Shown here: positions 34,042-43,969 of the stretch, piece by piece | How positions within the stretch are numbered: position 1 is the stretch's first letter | Layout of the letters: each line of letters begins with the position of its first letter | The notes under the pieces: generated by a model | Databases searched by the model: none | What the model saw: only the letters and a program-made list of their open reading frames with translations | What the model was told of the DNA's origin: nothing | Assembly: GCA_001302245.1 (NCBI GenBank) | Contig: LGYU01000001.1 | Span: 186,001-250,000, forward strand | Length of the DNA stretch: 64,000 bases | Reading direction: 5' to 3' | DNA from: Chitinophagaceae bacterium PMP191F | Lineage (GTDB): Bacteria > Bacteroidota > Bacteroidia > Chitinophagales > Chitinophagaceae | Program-made: the position numbers and the translations under genes

Positions 34042-36177
34042 ATGAAGGAGAAATTATTATATCTGGGCTGGTCTATTTACAGGGATATCGTGTATTCGGG
34101 TCTCAATGAAACCCTGTCTAAAGACCACCGGAAAAAGATCATCCGGTTTAACCAGTTTATCCTGCTTGCCCTGCTGGTGAACTTTTTTTCCGTTATTTCC
34201 TACTTCTATCACAAGCTGTATATCAGCGCGTTAATCAATATTACATCAGCCTATTTTTTATTATTCGCTTTTTTCCTGGGCTCTAAAAGAAAGCTGGAAG
34301 CCGGGAGGATCCTCGCCGTTGTCAATGTGAACCTATACCTGATCGTTATCAGCTACATAGAAGGTCTGAAGGCCGGTGAATACCTGTTATTCTTCCCCTA
34401 CTTCCTGGTGCTGACCTTTGTGGTAAGTATACGCCGCAACTTTCGTGAACTGCTAGCAGTGTACGTTATAACGGTTATTGCCTCGCTGGTGTGTTTGAAA
34501 TTGTGTCCCTATACCAACGATGTACAGGTGATCAACAACAGCATGTATGAACGGTTATACAGCAGTAACCTGATCATTTCATTAAGTATGACCATCATTT
34601 TCTCGTATTCTATCCTGCGTATTAACAAGGATAACGAGGAAGCCATACTGCAGGAAAAAAAATTCGGCGATACTATTTTCAATACCTCACTGGATGGTGT
34701 GTTCATCATTTTCAGCAAAACCAATACCATTGCCAGTTGTAACCAGCGGGCACTGGAATTATTTGAAGTAAAGGAACATCGTGAAATTGAAGGCACTCAA
34801 ATAGAGAACTGGTTTGATGAAGACCATATCAAACAATTCAGCTCCATTGAAGAAAGTGTATCCGGAGATGTTGGTAACTGGCAGGGTGAATTGGCCTTTA
34901 CTACCAAAACCGGCAGAACATTTCACGGCTATGTAAGCGTAGTTCCGTTTGGATATAAGGATACCCGGTATACCAAGATCAGTATCCTTGATGTGTCTAA
35001 CGTAAAAATGGCGGAATTTGAACTGATGGTAGCCAAGGAAAAGGCCGAAGTGGCAGCCAAGGCCAAATCACGTTTCTTGTCCAATATGAGCCATGAACTG
35101 CGTACACCGCTGAATGGTATTATCGGCGCCTCCAATCTTTTATTGCAGGAAGAATACCTGGCAGCACAAAAACCACATCTTGATATCCTGAAGTTTTCAT
35201 CAGAACACATGATGATGCTGATAAATGATATCCTGGATTATAATAAAATAGAGGCCGGTAAGCTGGAATTGTCAGAAACATCGGTAGGTATGAAGGAATT
35301 TATTCAGCAGATCGCTTCACAGTTTGCCACGGAAGCCCGTGCCAAAGGGCTTGAATTTACCATTGACTTTGATGACCGGCTGGATCTTGATCTGATCACC
35401 GACGAAACAAGACTGAACCAGGTGCTGAGCAACCTGCTGTCCAATGCTGTGAAGTTTACACCTTCTGGCCGCATTACACTGGCTGTACGCAAACTGTTCT
35501 CGTCCAGTTCAAAGGCTACCATCCAGTTCATCGTGGTAGATACGGGCATTGGTATTCCTAAGAATAAGCATAAAGAAGTTTTTGAAAGTTTTACCCAGGC
35601 CGATATCAATACCACGCGCAAATATGGTGGTACAGGATTGGGACTGGCCATTACCAAGAAGATAGTGAATATGTTCAACAGCGATCTGTTGCTGGAAAGC
35701 GAAGAAGGTAAGGGTACGGCCTTTCACTTTACGGTAGAACTAAAAGTGAATGAAAACAAGCGCCAGTACATACATGAAGCGAATGAACAGGAAGCCGTAG
35801 ATCTGCAGGGTGTTAAGGTGCTGATAGCCGAAGACAACCCGGTGAACCTGTCCGTGGCGCGTCGCTTTCTGACCAAGTGGGGGGTAACGGTATGCGAGGC
35901 CACCAATGGCAAAGAGGCTGTAGAGCGTTTTGCAAACGACCGTTATGATCTGTTGCTGATTGACCTGGAAATGCCTGAAATGGACGGCGCTACTGCATTG
36001 CGTGAGATCAGGAAGGTCAATAAACAAATCCCCGTACTGGCATTTACAGCAGCCGTATACGATGATATGCAGGCCGACCTGTTGCAGAAGGGGTTTACTG
36101 ATTTTGTACACAAACCTTTCCGCCCGGGTGAGTTGCACGCAAAAATAGCCGGTCTGGTGGCAGCTTTACGTGCTTAA
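34042..36177 (+). CDS. Hybrid histidine kinase with PAS and receiver domains
   Basis: 711 aa. Residues 35-195 contain 5-6 membrane spans; a PAS-like domain follows (about 210-325), then a HisKA helix with SHELRTPLNGIIGASN (His351), an HATPase domain (N box NLLSNAVKF, DTGIGIP, GGTGLGLAI), and a receiver domain with Asp641 (LLIDLEMPEMDG). The sensor part lacks a large periplasmic domain, so the signal is probably within the membrane or cytosolic (inference). Divergent from the HPt and LytTR genes, which supply the missing steps of a His-Asp-His-Asp relay. Confidence 0.95.
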   Translation: MKEKLLYLGWSIYRDIVYSGLNETLSKDHRKKIIRFNQFILLALLVNFFSVISYFYHKLYISALINITSAYFLLFAFFLGSKRKLEAGRILAVVNVNLYLIVISYIEGLKAGEYLLFFPYFLVLTFVVSIRRNFRELLAVYVITVIASLVCLKLCPYTNDVQVINNSMYERLYSSNLIISLSMTIIFSYSILRINKDNEEAILQEKKFGDTIFNTSLDGVFIIFSKTNTIASCNQRALELFEVKEHREIEGTQIENWFDEDHIKQFSSIEESVSGDVGNWQGELAFTTKTGRTFHGYVSVVPFGYKDTRYTKISILDVSNVKMAEFELMVAKEKAEVAAKAKSRFLSNMSHELRTPLNGIIGASNLLLQEEYLAAQKPHLDILKFSSEHMMMLINDILDYNKIEAGKLELSETSVGMKEFIQQIASQFATEARAKGLEFTIDFDDRLDLDLITDETRLNQVLSNLLSNAVKFTPSGRITLAVRKLFSSSSKATIQFIVVDTGIGIPKNKHKEVFESFTQADINTTRKYGGTGLGLAITKKIVNMFNSDLLLESEEGKGTAFHFTVELKVNENKRQYIHEANEQEAVDLQGVKVLIAEDNPVNLSVARRFLTKWGVTVCEATNGKEAVERFANDRYDLLLIDLEMPEMDGATALREIRKVNKQIPVLAFTAAVYDDMQADLLQKGFTDFVHKPFRPGELHAKIAGLVAALRA

Positions 36178-36333
36178 AATTTGTTAATATACTAAATTTA
36201 TAGAGTATTGTGTAGTATTATTGTAGAACAGTCAAAATGACTCTAACGCATAATCAAAAATAATCCGGGGCAGAGCGCGCAGCAAGCATTCCCGGTATCA
36301 ACGAAAGCTGCTGCAAATTTTCTCATGTGACAA

Positions 36334-36364
36334 GCAACCCCGATTCTTCGGGGTGCTTTTTTTT
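36334..36364 (+). terminator. Rho-independent terminator after the hybrid kinase gene
   Basis: GCAACCCCGA (36334-36343), loop TTCT, TCGGGGTGC (36348-36356) and eight T. Confidence 0.88.
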
Positions 36365-36408
36365 ATGGAGTAGTGAATGATGAAAAGTCAATCCATATAA
36401 TCGAATCA

Positions 36409-36510
36409 AGCTCCGGAGGAGCTACCCGCCCATCGTAAAGCAAATTTGATCAGTAGCATTCAGCTCCGTCAGGAGCTCCCTGAAAAATACAGGAGGCTCG
36501 TGACGGAGCC
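36409..36510. repeat. Cluster of three short palindromes (REP-like)
   Basis: AGCTCC-GGA-GGAGCT (36409-36423), AGCTCC-GTCA-GGAGCT (36462-36477) and GGCTC-GTGACG-GAGCC (36495-36510) share the core CTCC/GGAG and are spaced about 40 and 20 bases apart. A 70-codon minus-strand ORF crosses the cluster (36422-36634), but it is composed of the repeats and is not called. The pattern suggests a dispersed REP-type or miniature element. Confidence 0.6.
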
Positions 36511-36639
36511 GGAAAACACCAATATGCATACATCTATCAACAGGCAGCCACCATTTGGCCTGGCTTAATTCAGCGACATTGAATAGCCAATAGATCTTTC
36601 TTCCGGACTTCTTTAGAACCACACAAAGGGACACGAGGA

Positions 36640-36735
36640 GAGGAATTAGGCTTTAGCTGTTAGCCATAAGCAGCGAGTCTTGATCAACTTCTCAACATTT
36701 CAACAAATTACCCCTTGCGCCTTGCCCCCTATATT
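36640..36735. repeat. Copy of dispersed modular low-complexity repeat
   Basis: Contains TTAGGCTTTAGCTGTTAGCC, then TTGATCAACTTCTCAACATT, then CCCCTTGCGCCTTGCCCCC. The reverse complement matches 44.03-44.10 kb over roughly 60 bases with few differences. Confidence 0.65.
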
Positions 36736-36926
36736 TTCTTTCTTCCACACAGAATTTCTCATTTTTCAATGTCACTGATTACAACTCTTTGTAACAGATT
36801 TAATAAACAGACTATCAATTAAATCGGTTGTTGGTTATAGTTGTACTAGACATCGTTTTTTAGAAGATATAAAAGTTCAGAATGCAACTAACTTGCGTTT
36901 TTACGAAAATGTTTTTTAAGTTTGTT

Positions 36927-37544
36927 ATGAAACCAAAACGATTGCAACAGACTGCTGACGATATCCTGATAACCCATTGGGATGATTTTTTAAAGGGGGA
37001 CGCATCTGCATTTTCACAGATAGTGCAGTCATGCTATCCTGATCTGTTTCGGTATGGAAGCAGGTTCAGTGCCGATGACGGATTGGTAAAGGACTGCATC
37101 CAGAATGTATTCCTCACTTTGTGGAAAAACCGTTCCACTGTCAGTCATACCGGGTTTGTTCGTTTTTATTTACTGAAATCATTACGCCGCGAGATTCACC
37201 GTCAACTGAAGCAGGACAAAAGGATGGGAGACATTGAAGAACTGTCCAACACCCTGTTCGATATCAGCGTAAACCCTGAGTTGCGCATGATAGATCATGA
37301 AATAGCCGGAGAATTAACGCAGAAGATCAGGCGAGTGCTGGAAGGTCTTTCCATGCGCCAGCAGGAGATTATTTACCTGCGTTTCTATGCCAATGCCGAT
37401 GCTGACGAAATAGCACGTATTATGTCTATCAGTCGTCAGTCGGTATACAACTTGCTGCACGAAGCATTGAAAAAACTAAAAAGCTACGCTGAAAATTTCC
37501 TTATTTCTGTACTACTGTTTTTCCCCTTGTTAAGATTTTTTTAA
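36927..37544 (+). CDS. ECF RNA polymerase sigma factor (FecI-like)
   Basis: 205 aa from ATG 36927 (MKPKRLQQTADD); ATGs at 36882 and 36909 are in frame and possible. Region 2 is near residues 35-95 (LVKDCIQNVFLTLWKN), region 4 near 135-190 (LSMRQQEIIYLRFYANADAD, then EIARIMSISRQSVYNLLHEA). The C-terminal tail (LISVLLFFPLLRFF) is unusually hydrophobic. It heads a sigma/FecR/SusC/SusD set and should drive transcription of that locus once freed from FecR. Confidence 0.93.
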   Translation: MKPKRLQQTADDILITHWDDFLKGDASAFSQIVQSCYPDLFRYGSRFSADDGLVKDCIQNVFLTLWKNRSTVSHTGFVRFYLLKSLRREIHRQLKQDKRMGDIEELSNTLFDISVNPELRMIDHEIAGELTQKIRRVLEGLSMRQQEIIYLRFYANADADEIARIMSISRQSVYNLLHEALKKLKSYAENFLISVLLFFPLLRFF

Positions 37545-37617
37545 AAAAGTTTCTCAACGGCCAGTAGATTATTGCAGGTTGCCCCTGTTTACCTGTATAC
37601 AATGCTAAAACTTCCGG

Positions 37618-38745
37618 ATGGAGTATAGTGAATTTAATAATATCGAAGATTTCATTACCGATGCATCTTTCAGGAACTGGGTATTGCACAATGATGCAAT
37701 GGCCAGGCAGTTCTGGAAGGAATGGGCGCAGGCAAATCCAGACAGGCAGTACACCATGAACAATGCAGTGGCATTGCTGAAAATGTTGCAGGAGGGGGGG
37801 AGGGCGTTGTCGGCAGATGTGGTGAACCACGAAGTGAATGCCATCCTGGAAAAAATAGCGTCGGACAATGTTGTAGAAACAGCAACGGAGGCAGAAGTGA
37901 TCGAAATGCCACCATCACGTATCCGAAGGGTATTCAGGTACTGGATAGCTGCTGCTGTGATGGTGCTTGTTAGTGCGGGAGCATGGTATTACATCCGTTG
38001 TTATGTTGTTGCTGCCAATGTGTATGAATCGTACGAAGCGTTTGCAGAAGAAGTAAAGAATAATTCGTTTGAGTATATCAACAATGCTGATACTTCGCAA
38101 CAGGTGCGACTGGCAGATGGCAGCGAAGTACTGTTATCAGGAAAAAGCAAGATCACCTATTCAAAAACAAGTACGGCAATACGTGAAATATACCTGGAAG
38201 GCGAGGCATTTTTCAGGGTTACCAAAAATCCTGCACAGCCTTTCATTGTATACACAAAAGATATTGTAACCAAAGTATTGGGAACCAGCTTCTGGGTAAC
38301 GGCGTTTGCAACTGATAAAAGAGCCACTGTAATAGTAAAGACCGGTAAAGTATCTGTATTCAAAAGAGTAAATTTTACCGAAAAGAACATGAAGGCTTTT
38401 GAGCTGGGCGGATTGGTGGTTACCCCGAATCAACAGGTGGTGTTTAATTACCTGGACAAAAATCTGCACAGGGCACTGATTGAAAAACCTGTAGTACTTG
38501 ACACTACCGCGCGTCATCATTTCAACTTTGATGCAACTCCTATCAAGGAGGTGTTCAGTGTAATGCAGAAAGCGTATGGTATCAATGTTGTTTTTGATGA
38601 AGAATTACTTAGTTCATGCTCCCTGTCTGCAAATATGGGAACGGAATCTTTCTACGAAAAATTGGATTTGATTTGCAAGACCCTCAATGCCCGATACGAA
38701 ATAATAGACGGAAATGTAGTGATTACGTCTAGTGGATGTCGTTAG
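37618..38745 (+). CDS. FecR-family anti-sigma regulator
   Basis: 375 aa. An N-terminal cytoplasmic segment (1-105) is followed by one membrane span (YWIAAAVMVLVSAGAWYYI), a FecR domain (RLADGSEVLLSGKSKITYSK; EGEAFFRVTKNPAQPFIVYT; VLGTSFWVTAF), and a C-terminal DUF4974 domain (FDATPIKEVFSVMQKAYGIN). It holds the adjacent sigma factor at the membrane and relays the state of the STN-carrying SusC downstream. Confidence 0.95.
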   Translation: MEYSEFNNIEDFITDASFRNWVLHNDAMARQFWKEWAQANPDRQYTMNNAVALLKMLQEGGRALSADVVNHEVNAILEKIASDNVVETATEAEVIEMPPSRIRRVFRYWIAAAVMVLVSAGAWYYIRCYVVAANVYESYEAFAEEVKNNSFEYINNADTSQQVRLADGSEVLLSGKSKITYSKTSTAIREIYLEGEAFFRVTKNPAQPFIVYTKDIVTKVLGTSFWVTAFATDKRATVIVKTGKVSVFKRVNFTEKNMKAFELGGLVVTPNQQVVFNYLDKNLHRALIEKPVVLDTTARHHFNFDATPIKEVFSVMQKAYGINVVFDEELLSSCSLSANMGTESFYEKLDLICKTLNARYEIIDGNVVITSSGCR

Positions 38746-38783
38746 TTTTTAAAAAAGTATAGCAATTCTTTTTACAGCATTAA

Positions 38784-38818
38784 AAAAGCCGGCAATGTTT
38801 GCGCCATTACCAGCTTTT
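38784..38818 (+). terminator. Imperfect terminator-like hairpin between fecR and susC
   Basis: AAAAGC (38784-38789), GG and AATG pair with CATT, CC and GCTTTT (38813-38818) across two C-A mismatches; the loop is TTTGCGC. The T-tract is part of the stem. It may weaken read-through so that SusC is made mainly from a sigma-controlled promoter. Confidence 0.45.
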
Positions 38819-38898
38819 CGATAATCCCTGTAAAGGTCTGAATGTGGACTTTACCGGGCTGTTTGTCTATTTGTTAACAGTTCAAACAATTGCAATTT

Positions 38899-41800
38899 AT
38901 GAAAAAATTGACTCAATCAATCGCTTTAGCTATTATGAAAATCTCCCTTGTTCAACTGATTATATTGCTGGGCGCATTCTGTTCATTTGCAAAACCAACG
39001 GAGGGACAAAGCGCATTGGATCAACAGGTTACACTACATCTGAAGAATATCCGTATCAAAAACGTGCTGAGTGAAATAGAGAAGATGTCTGACGTAAAGT
39101 TTATTTACAGCCCCGAACTGATACGTTCTTCGCGCAAGGTAGATGTGGTGGCCAACCGTAAAAAACTGGAACTGGTATTGCAGGAACTGCTGACCCCTTT
39201 GGATGTACGCTTTGAATTACAGAAACTCCGGTACAGCTATATTGTATTAACACGGGCAGATGTTATGGAAAAGGCTGCGGAGCAGGGCATGTATAACAAT
39301 GTGCTATATGCTGATACTTTTCGGTTAGCTGGTACAGTGAAAGATAAAACGAATACACCGCTGGAAGGTGTTACGGTGGCGCTGAAAGGGAGTTCAGTGG
39401 CTACGATGACCAACCAGCAGGGAGGGTTTGTATTGAAGCTGACTGAAAAAAGTGCGATACTGGTATTTTCTTATACCGGTATGGAGTCGCAGGAAATGAC
39501 TGTAACCAGCGGTACTCCTGTAACTGTATCATTGGTACCACGTGTAAACACCTATGATGAAATTATAGTAGTGGGTTACGGACAACAAAAGAAAAGCCTG
39601 GTAACAGGTGCCATCTCTTCTGTTAAAGCCGATGAACTGGCTACCGTTTCTTCCACACGTATTGAACAGGCCCTGCAGGGTAGAACTGCCGGTGTAACTG
39701 TATTACCTGCATCGGGCTCGCCCGGGAGCGGCATGCGCGTGCGCATCAGGGGTACAGGATCAAACGGAAGTTCTGAACCGTTATATATTGTGGATGGTGT
39801 TCGTGCAGGCGGCATTGAATATCTCGATCCTTCTGAGATCGCTTCTGTGGAAGTGTTGAAAGATGCGGCATCAGCAGCTATTTATGGTGCCGAAGGTGCC
39901 AATGGTGTTGTACTGATCACCACTAAAATGGGAAAAAGAAATTCAGCGGCAGAGATCTCGTATTCCACACAATACGGTCGTCAGTCTGTTGGCAGAAAAA
40001 TGCCCATGATGAATCCGCAGCAGTATGTTGATTATCTGAAAACATCTAATACACCCGTACCTACCGCATTGCCTGACAATAGCCAGCTTGCCGGCATAAA
40101 AGGTACCAAATGGTTTGATGAGATCTTTAAAAATGCACCGCTTCAGCGTCATACACTCAACATCAGTGGTGGCAGTGAAAAATCTTCTTACCTCATTGCA
40201 GGTACTTTATTCAAACAGCAGGGTATTGTGGGTGGTGATAAAGCCAGGTTTGATCGTTACACTTTCCGTGTAAATACTGATAACAGGCTTAAATCATGGC
40301 TTACTGTAGGTAATCGTTTCTCTTACTCGCACTTTGCCAGAAAAGGTATTACAGAAGATTCTGAATTTGGTTCTGTTATCAACAATGCGTTGATGATGGA
40401 CCCGATCACCCCGGTGATCTATACAGGAGCACTTCCGGCACATGCCCAGGCAGCCCTTGCCGCAGGCAATCCATTGGTGAAAAATGCTGATGGATATTAC
40501 TACGGCATATCGCCTTATATATTTGGTGAAGTAGGCAATCCATTGGCGCAGATGGCTATTACACATACTGAAACCGTGCAGAATAAAGTAGTGGGCAATG
40601 TGTATGCCGATCTGGAACCGCTGAAAGGTTTAAAGATCACTACCCGTTTTGGTATTGATGCGGCTTTCCAACGCACACATGGCTGGAACCCTACTTTCTG
40701 GTGGTCATCTGAACGTTTGAATACTACTGCCAATACATTCGATCGTAATGATAACTGGTTCAACTGGCAATGGGAAAACTTTGCTACTTACCAGAAAACG
40801 ATCGACAATCACAGCTTTACCATACTGGCCGGTACCTCTGCTTTGAAACGTAACTGGAATTATCTGAACGGTACTGCTTCCGGCATGTTCAAGGAAGAAG
40901 ACCGACTGGCATACGCCGATTTTGAACCCGATGCACAGGACAGGGTTGGTAGTAATGCCACTATTAATACACTGGTATCTTACTATGGTCGTTTGTCATA
41001 CGACTATAAAGGAAAATACCTGTTGAATGCAACAGTACGCCGGGATGGTTCTTCATTACTGGCACCCGGTCATCAATGGGGCACATTCCCATCTGTTTCC
41101 GCAGGATGGGTACTTTCCAATGAAAGCTTTTTCTCATCAAACGTAGTGAACTATGTAAAGGTGCGTGGTAGCTGGGGTAAAAATGGTAGTTTGTCCAATA
41201 TCGGCCTGGGACAATATCTTTCAGCTATTACCACACAGGGTATCCTGTATCCTGATGCCAGTGGCAACATGCTGGTAGGTGCAGCACCTGCCAATCTTTC
41301 CAATCCTGATCTGAAATGGGAAACCAGTGAGCAGATTGATATCGGTGCAGATCTTAGCTTTTTAAAAGGACGTTTAAACTTTACTGTAGATTATTACAAG
41401 AAAACGACCAAAGATCTGCTGACGCCCGGTACTCCTCCGTTGTTTGTAGGTAATACATTGCCCTTTGTAAATGGTGGTGATGTGCAGAACAGGGGGTGGG
41501 AATTTGAAATATCATACAACAATAAAAACAGGAGTAACGGCAACTTCAGGTATGAGGTAGCTGCCAACCTGACCACCATTCACAATGAAGTAACCTATCT
41601 CAATCCGAATGTGAACCAGATACTGGGAACCAAAGTGGGTACCGGTTGGTCTGCCACTGTTTTCCAGCAGGGATATCCTATCTGGTATTTCAGTGGTTAT
41701 AAAACCAATGGCATTTTCCAGACACAGGCCCAGATCACTGACTACCTGGCTAAAACCGGTATTACAGGTTATAACCCCAAACCCGGCGATCCGATCATTG

Positions 41801-42345
41801 TGGATGTGAATGGTGATAAAGTGATCTCTTCTTCAGATTACACCAATATCGGCAGCCCGCATCCGAAATTTGTATATGGTGGTCGTATCAATGTGGAGTA
41901 TAAAGGTTTTGACCTGTTGTTCTTCATCCAGGGACAGGCCGGTAATAAAGTGTTGATGGGCTTTAACCGCGGCGACCGTGCTACTGCCAATAAACCTGCC
42001 TTTTTCTACGACAGGCGCTGGACGGGTGCCAACAGTACCAACTCATGGTTTGCTCCCAATACATCCAGCGACTATGTGTACAACAGCGACCTGATGATCT
42101 TCAACGGTTCTTATGCACGCATACGCCAGTTGCAGGTAGGTTATACGTTACCCGAAAAACTGACCAGCCATATAAAGATCAGGAATGCAAGGTTGTATGT
42201 TTCACTGGACGATTTCTTCACATTCACCAATTACCCGGGGCTTGATCCTGAAGCAGGCAGTAACAATAATAACAGTCTGGGTATTGACAGGGGTGTATAC
42301 CCGGTGCCCCGTAAAGTACTGGCAGGATTATCATTTAGTTTTTAA
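38899..42345 (+). CDS. SusC/RagA TonB-dependent transporter with STN signalling domain
   Basis: 1148 aa from ATG 38899. After a signal region (ending near CSFAKPTEGQ) come an STN domain (about 45-115, LKNIRIKNVLSEIEKMSDVK), a carboxypeptidase-like domain (LAGTVKDKTNTPLEGVTVAL), the TonB box and plug (YDEIIVVGYGQQKKSLVTGA; PLYIVDGVRAGGIEYLDPSE; VEVLKDAASAAIYG), and the barrel ending in VLAGLSFSF. The STN domain is the contact to FecR, so this is a transducer-type importer. Substrate unknown: no glycan-degrading gene is next to it. Confidence 0.97.
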   Translation: MKKLTQSIALAIMKISLVQLIILLGAFCSFAKPTEGQSALDQQVTLHLKNIRIKNVLSEIEKMSDVKFIYSPELIRSSRKVDVVANRKKLELVLQELLTPLDVRFELQKLRYSYIVLTRADVMEKAAEQGMYNNVLYADTFRLAGTVKDKTNTPLEGVTVALKGSSVATMTNQQGGFVLKLTEKSAILVFSYTGMESQEMTVTSGTPVTVSLVPRVNTYDEIIVVGYGQQKKSLVTGAISSVKADELATVSSTRIEQALQGRTAGVTVLPASGSPGSGMRVRIRGTGSNGSSEPLYIVDGVRAGGIEYLDPSEIASVEVLKDAASAAIYGAEGANGVVLITTKMGKRNSAAEISYSTQYGRQSVGRKMPMMNPQQYVDYLKTSNTPVPTALPDNSQLAGIKGTKWFDEIFKNAPLQRHTLNISGGSEKSSYLIAGTLFKQQGIVGGDKARFDRYTFRVNTDNRLKSWLTVGNRFSYSHFARKGITEDSEFGSVINNALMMDPITPVIYTGALPAHAQAALAAGNPLVKNADGYYYGISPYIFGEVGNPLAQMAITHTETVQNKVVGNVYADLEPLKGLKITTRFGIDAAFQRTHGWNPTFWWSSERLNTTANTFDRNDNWFNWQWENFATYQKTIDNHSFTILAGTSALKRNWNYLNGTASGMFKEEDRLAYADFEPDAQDRVGSNATINTLVSYYGRLSYDYKGKYLLNATVRRDGSSLLAPGHQWGTFPSVSAGWVLSNESFFSSNVVNYVKVRGSWGKNGSLSNIGLGQYLSAITTQGILYPDASGNMLVGAAPANLSNPDLKWETSEQIDIGADLSFLKGRLNFTVDYYKKTTKDLLTPGTPPLFVGNTLPFVNGGDVQNRGWEFEISYNNKNRSNGNFRYEVAANLTTIHNEVTYLNPNVNQILGTKVGTGWSATVFQQGYPIWYFSGYKTNGIFQTQAQITDYLAKTGITGYNPKPGDPIIVDVNGDKVISSSDYTNIGSPHPKFVYGGRINVEYKGFDLLFFIQGQAGNKVLMGFNRGDRATANKPAFFYDRRWTGANSTNSWFAPNTSSDYVYNSDLMIFNGSYARIRQLQVGYTLPEKLTSHIKIRNARLYVSLDDFFTFTNYPGLDPEAGSNNNNSLGIDRGVYPVPRKVLAGLSFSF

Positions 42346-42362
42346 TCTTAAAGCTTGCAACG

Positions 42363-43889
42363 ATGAAAAAAATACGCATACAATATTTAGCCCTTCTCAT
42401 ATTTACACTGACAGTTATTCAATCTTGTTCAAAAAAATTTCTTGAACAGGATGTACCCGGCAGATACCCGGTGCAGGACTTTTATAAAACAGATGGTGAT
42501 GCCCTGCAGGCGATGACAGCCGTATATGATGTACTGCAATCTGATTATAATACTGCATGGACCAGTATGTACCTGCTGAAAACCCTGCCTTCGGATGAAA
42601 GCAATGCAGCAGGAAGCGGCCCTGGTGATCAGCCAAGCTACCAGGCATTGGATAAATTTACTTTTGATGCCGACAATACAGCAGTGGCAGGCGGCTGGCG
42701 TCTTTGTTACTATGCTATTTACCGGGCCAACAAAGTGATCCGCTATGTAGATCCCGGTTCTGATCTCCGTAAAAGAGTAATTGCCGAAGCAAAAGCTGTG
42801 CGTGCATACTGTTATCTTGACCTGGTAACATTGTGGGGGGATGTACCATTGGTACTGGACGATATTCCTGCCGGTGATTACACCAAGATCGGTCGTGCCA
42901 AAAAAGAAGACGTATATGCACAGATCGCAAAAGATCTTACAGAAGCCATTCCGGTATTGCCTTTAAAAAGCGATTACAGTGCTGCTGATAAATTCCGCCT
43001 GACCAAGGGTGCTGCACAATCCATACTGGGCAAAGCATACCTGTATCAGCAAAAATGGACAGACGCTGCAACCCAGTTTGATGCAGTGATTACTTCTCAT
43101 CAATATGATCTTGCAGCTACGGTAGGCGATGTATTTTCAAGAGCCGGTGAATTTGGCATTGAATCTATTTTTGAGATCAGTTTTACTGACAAACAAGGCT
43201 ATGACTGGGGCAACTTTCCATGGGGTGGTCAACCGGAAAGCAATATCCATATTCAGTTGATGGGGCCACGCAGTGATTATTATACCAAGGCTCCTGCTGA
43301 TTCACTGATCGGCGGATGGGGCTTCAACCTGCCCAAAGCCAAATTGTACCAGGCCTATGTGGATGCTGGTGATGTGAACAGGAGGAAATATACCGTAATG
43401 TCTGAAACGGAACTGAAAGCTGCCGGTGGAAACTGGAGTGCTCCCAATGCATGGGATTATGAAGGTTATTTTCAGCGCAAGTATGGAACATTCAGCACAC
43501 AAACCACTTCAGCCAATGGCTCTATTCCCGAACTGAACTATGGTACCAATATACGCCTGATCCGCTATGCAGATGTACTGCTGATGGCGGCCGAAGCTTA
43601 TAATAAAGCGAATAACGACGACCGCTCACGCACTGAATTGAAAAAAGTGCGTTTGCGTGCGGGTTTGGCGGAAGTAACGGCCTCTGGTACAGCATTGTTT
43701 GATGCCATTGTAAAAGAGCGTCAGTTAGAACTGGCTTTTGAAGGTGTGCGGTATATTGATCTGATCCGTTGGGGTAAGGCTGCACAGGAACTGGGGCCGC
43801 TAGGTTTCAAAGCCAATAAACACGAGTTATTGCCAATTCCGGCTCAGGATGTTAAAACTGCCGGGGTGAAACAAAATATTGGTTACTGA
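42363..43889 (+). CDS. SusD/RagB-family outer-membrane lipoprotein
   Basis: 508 aa with a lipoprotein signal (MKKIRIQYLALLIFTLTVIQ then SCSKKF). SusD blocks: YRANKVIRYVDPGSDLRKR, AEAKAVRAYCYLDLVTLWGD, and the C-terminal LAFEGVRYIDLIRWG with HELLPIPAQDV. Lid for the SusC encoded 17 bases upstream. A strong terminator follows. Confidence 0.96.
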   Translation: MKKIRIQYLALLIFTLTVIQSCSKKFLEQDVPGRYPVQDFYKTDGDALQAMTAVYDVLQSDYNTAWTSMYLLKTLPSDESNAAGSGPGDQPSYQALDKFTFDADNTAVAGGWRLCYYAIYRANKVIRYVDPGSDLRKRVIAEAKAVRAYCYLDLVTLWGDVPLVLDDIPAGDYTKIGRAKKEDVYAQIAKDLTEAIPVLPLKSDYSAADKFRLTKGAAQSILGKAYLYQQKWTDAATQFDAVITSHQYDLAATVGDVFSRAGEFGIESIFEISFTDKQGYDWGNFPWGGQPESNIHIQLMGPRSDYYTKAPADSLIGGWGFNLPKAKLYQAYVDAGDVNRRKYTVMSETELKAAGGNWSAPNAWDYEGYFQRKYGTFSTQTTSANGSIPELNYGTNIRLIRYADVLLMAAEAYNKANNDDRSRTELKKVRLRAGLAEVTASGTALFDAIVKERQLELAFEGVRYIDLIRWGKAAQELGPLGFKANKHELLPIPAQDVKTAGVKQNIGY

Positions 43890-43923
43890 GCTATACACAA
43901 GCAAGCGTTCACTTGTTCATCAA

Positions 43924-43957
43924 GAGACTGTCCCGGTTTGCCGGGATGGTCTTTTTT
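43924..43957 (+). terminator. Rho-independent terminator after the second SusD gene
   Basis: AGACTGTCCCGG, loop TTTG, CCGGGATGGTCT and six T, with a small internal TG/TG bulge. Confidence 0.85.
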
Positions 43958-43969
43958 ATAGTCCGAAAG

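Noticed and set aside
36422-36634. 70-codon minus-strand ORF over the palindrome cluster
   Set aside because: The translation comes from the repeats; no conserved domain or start signal.
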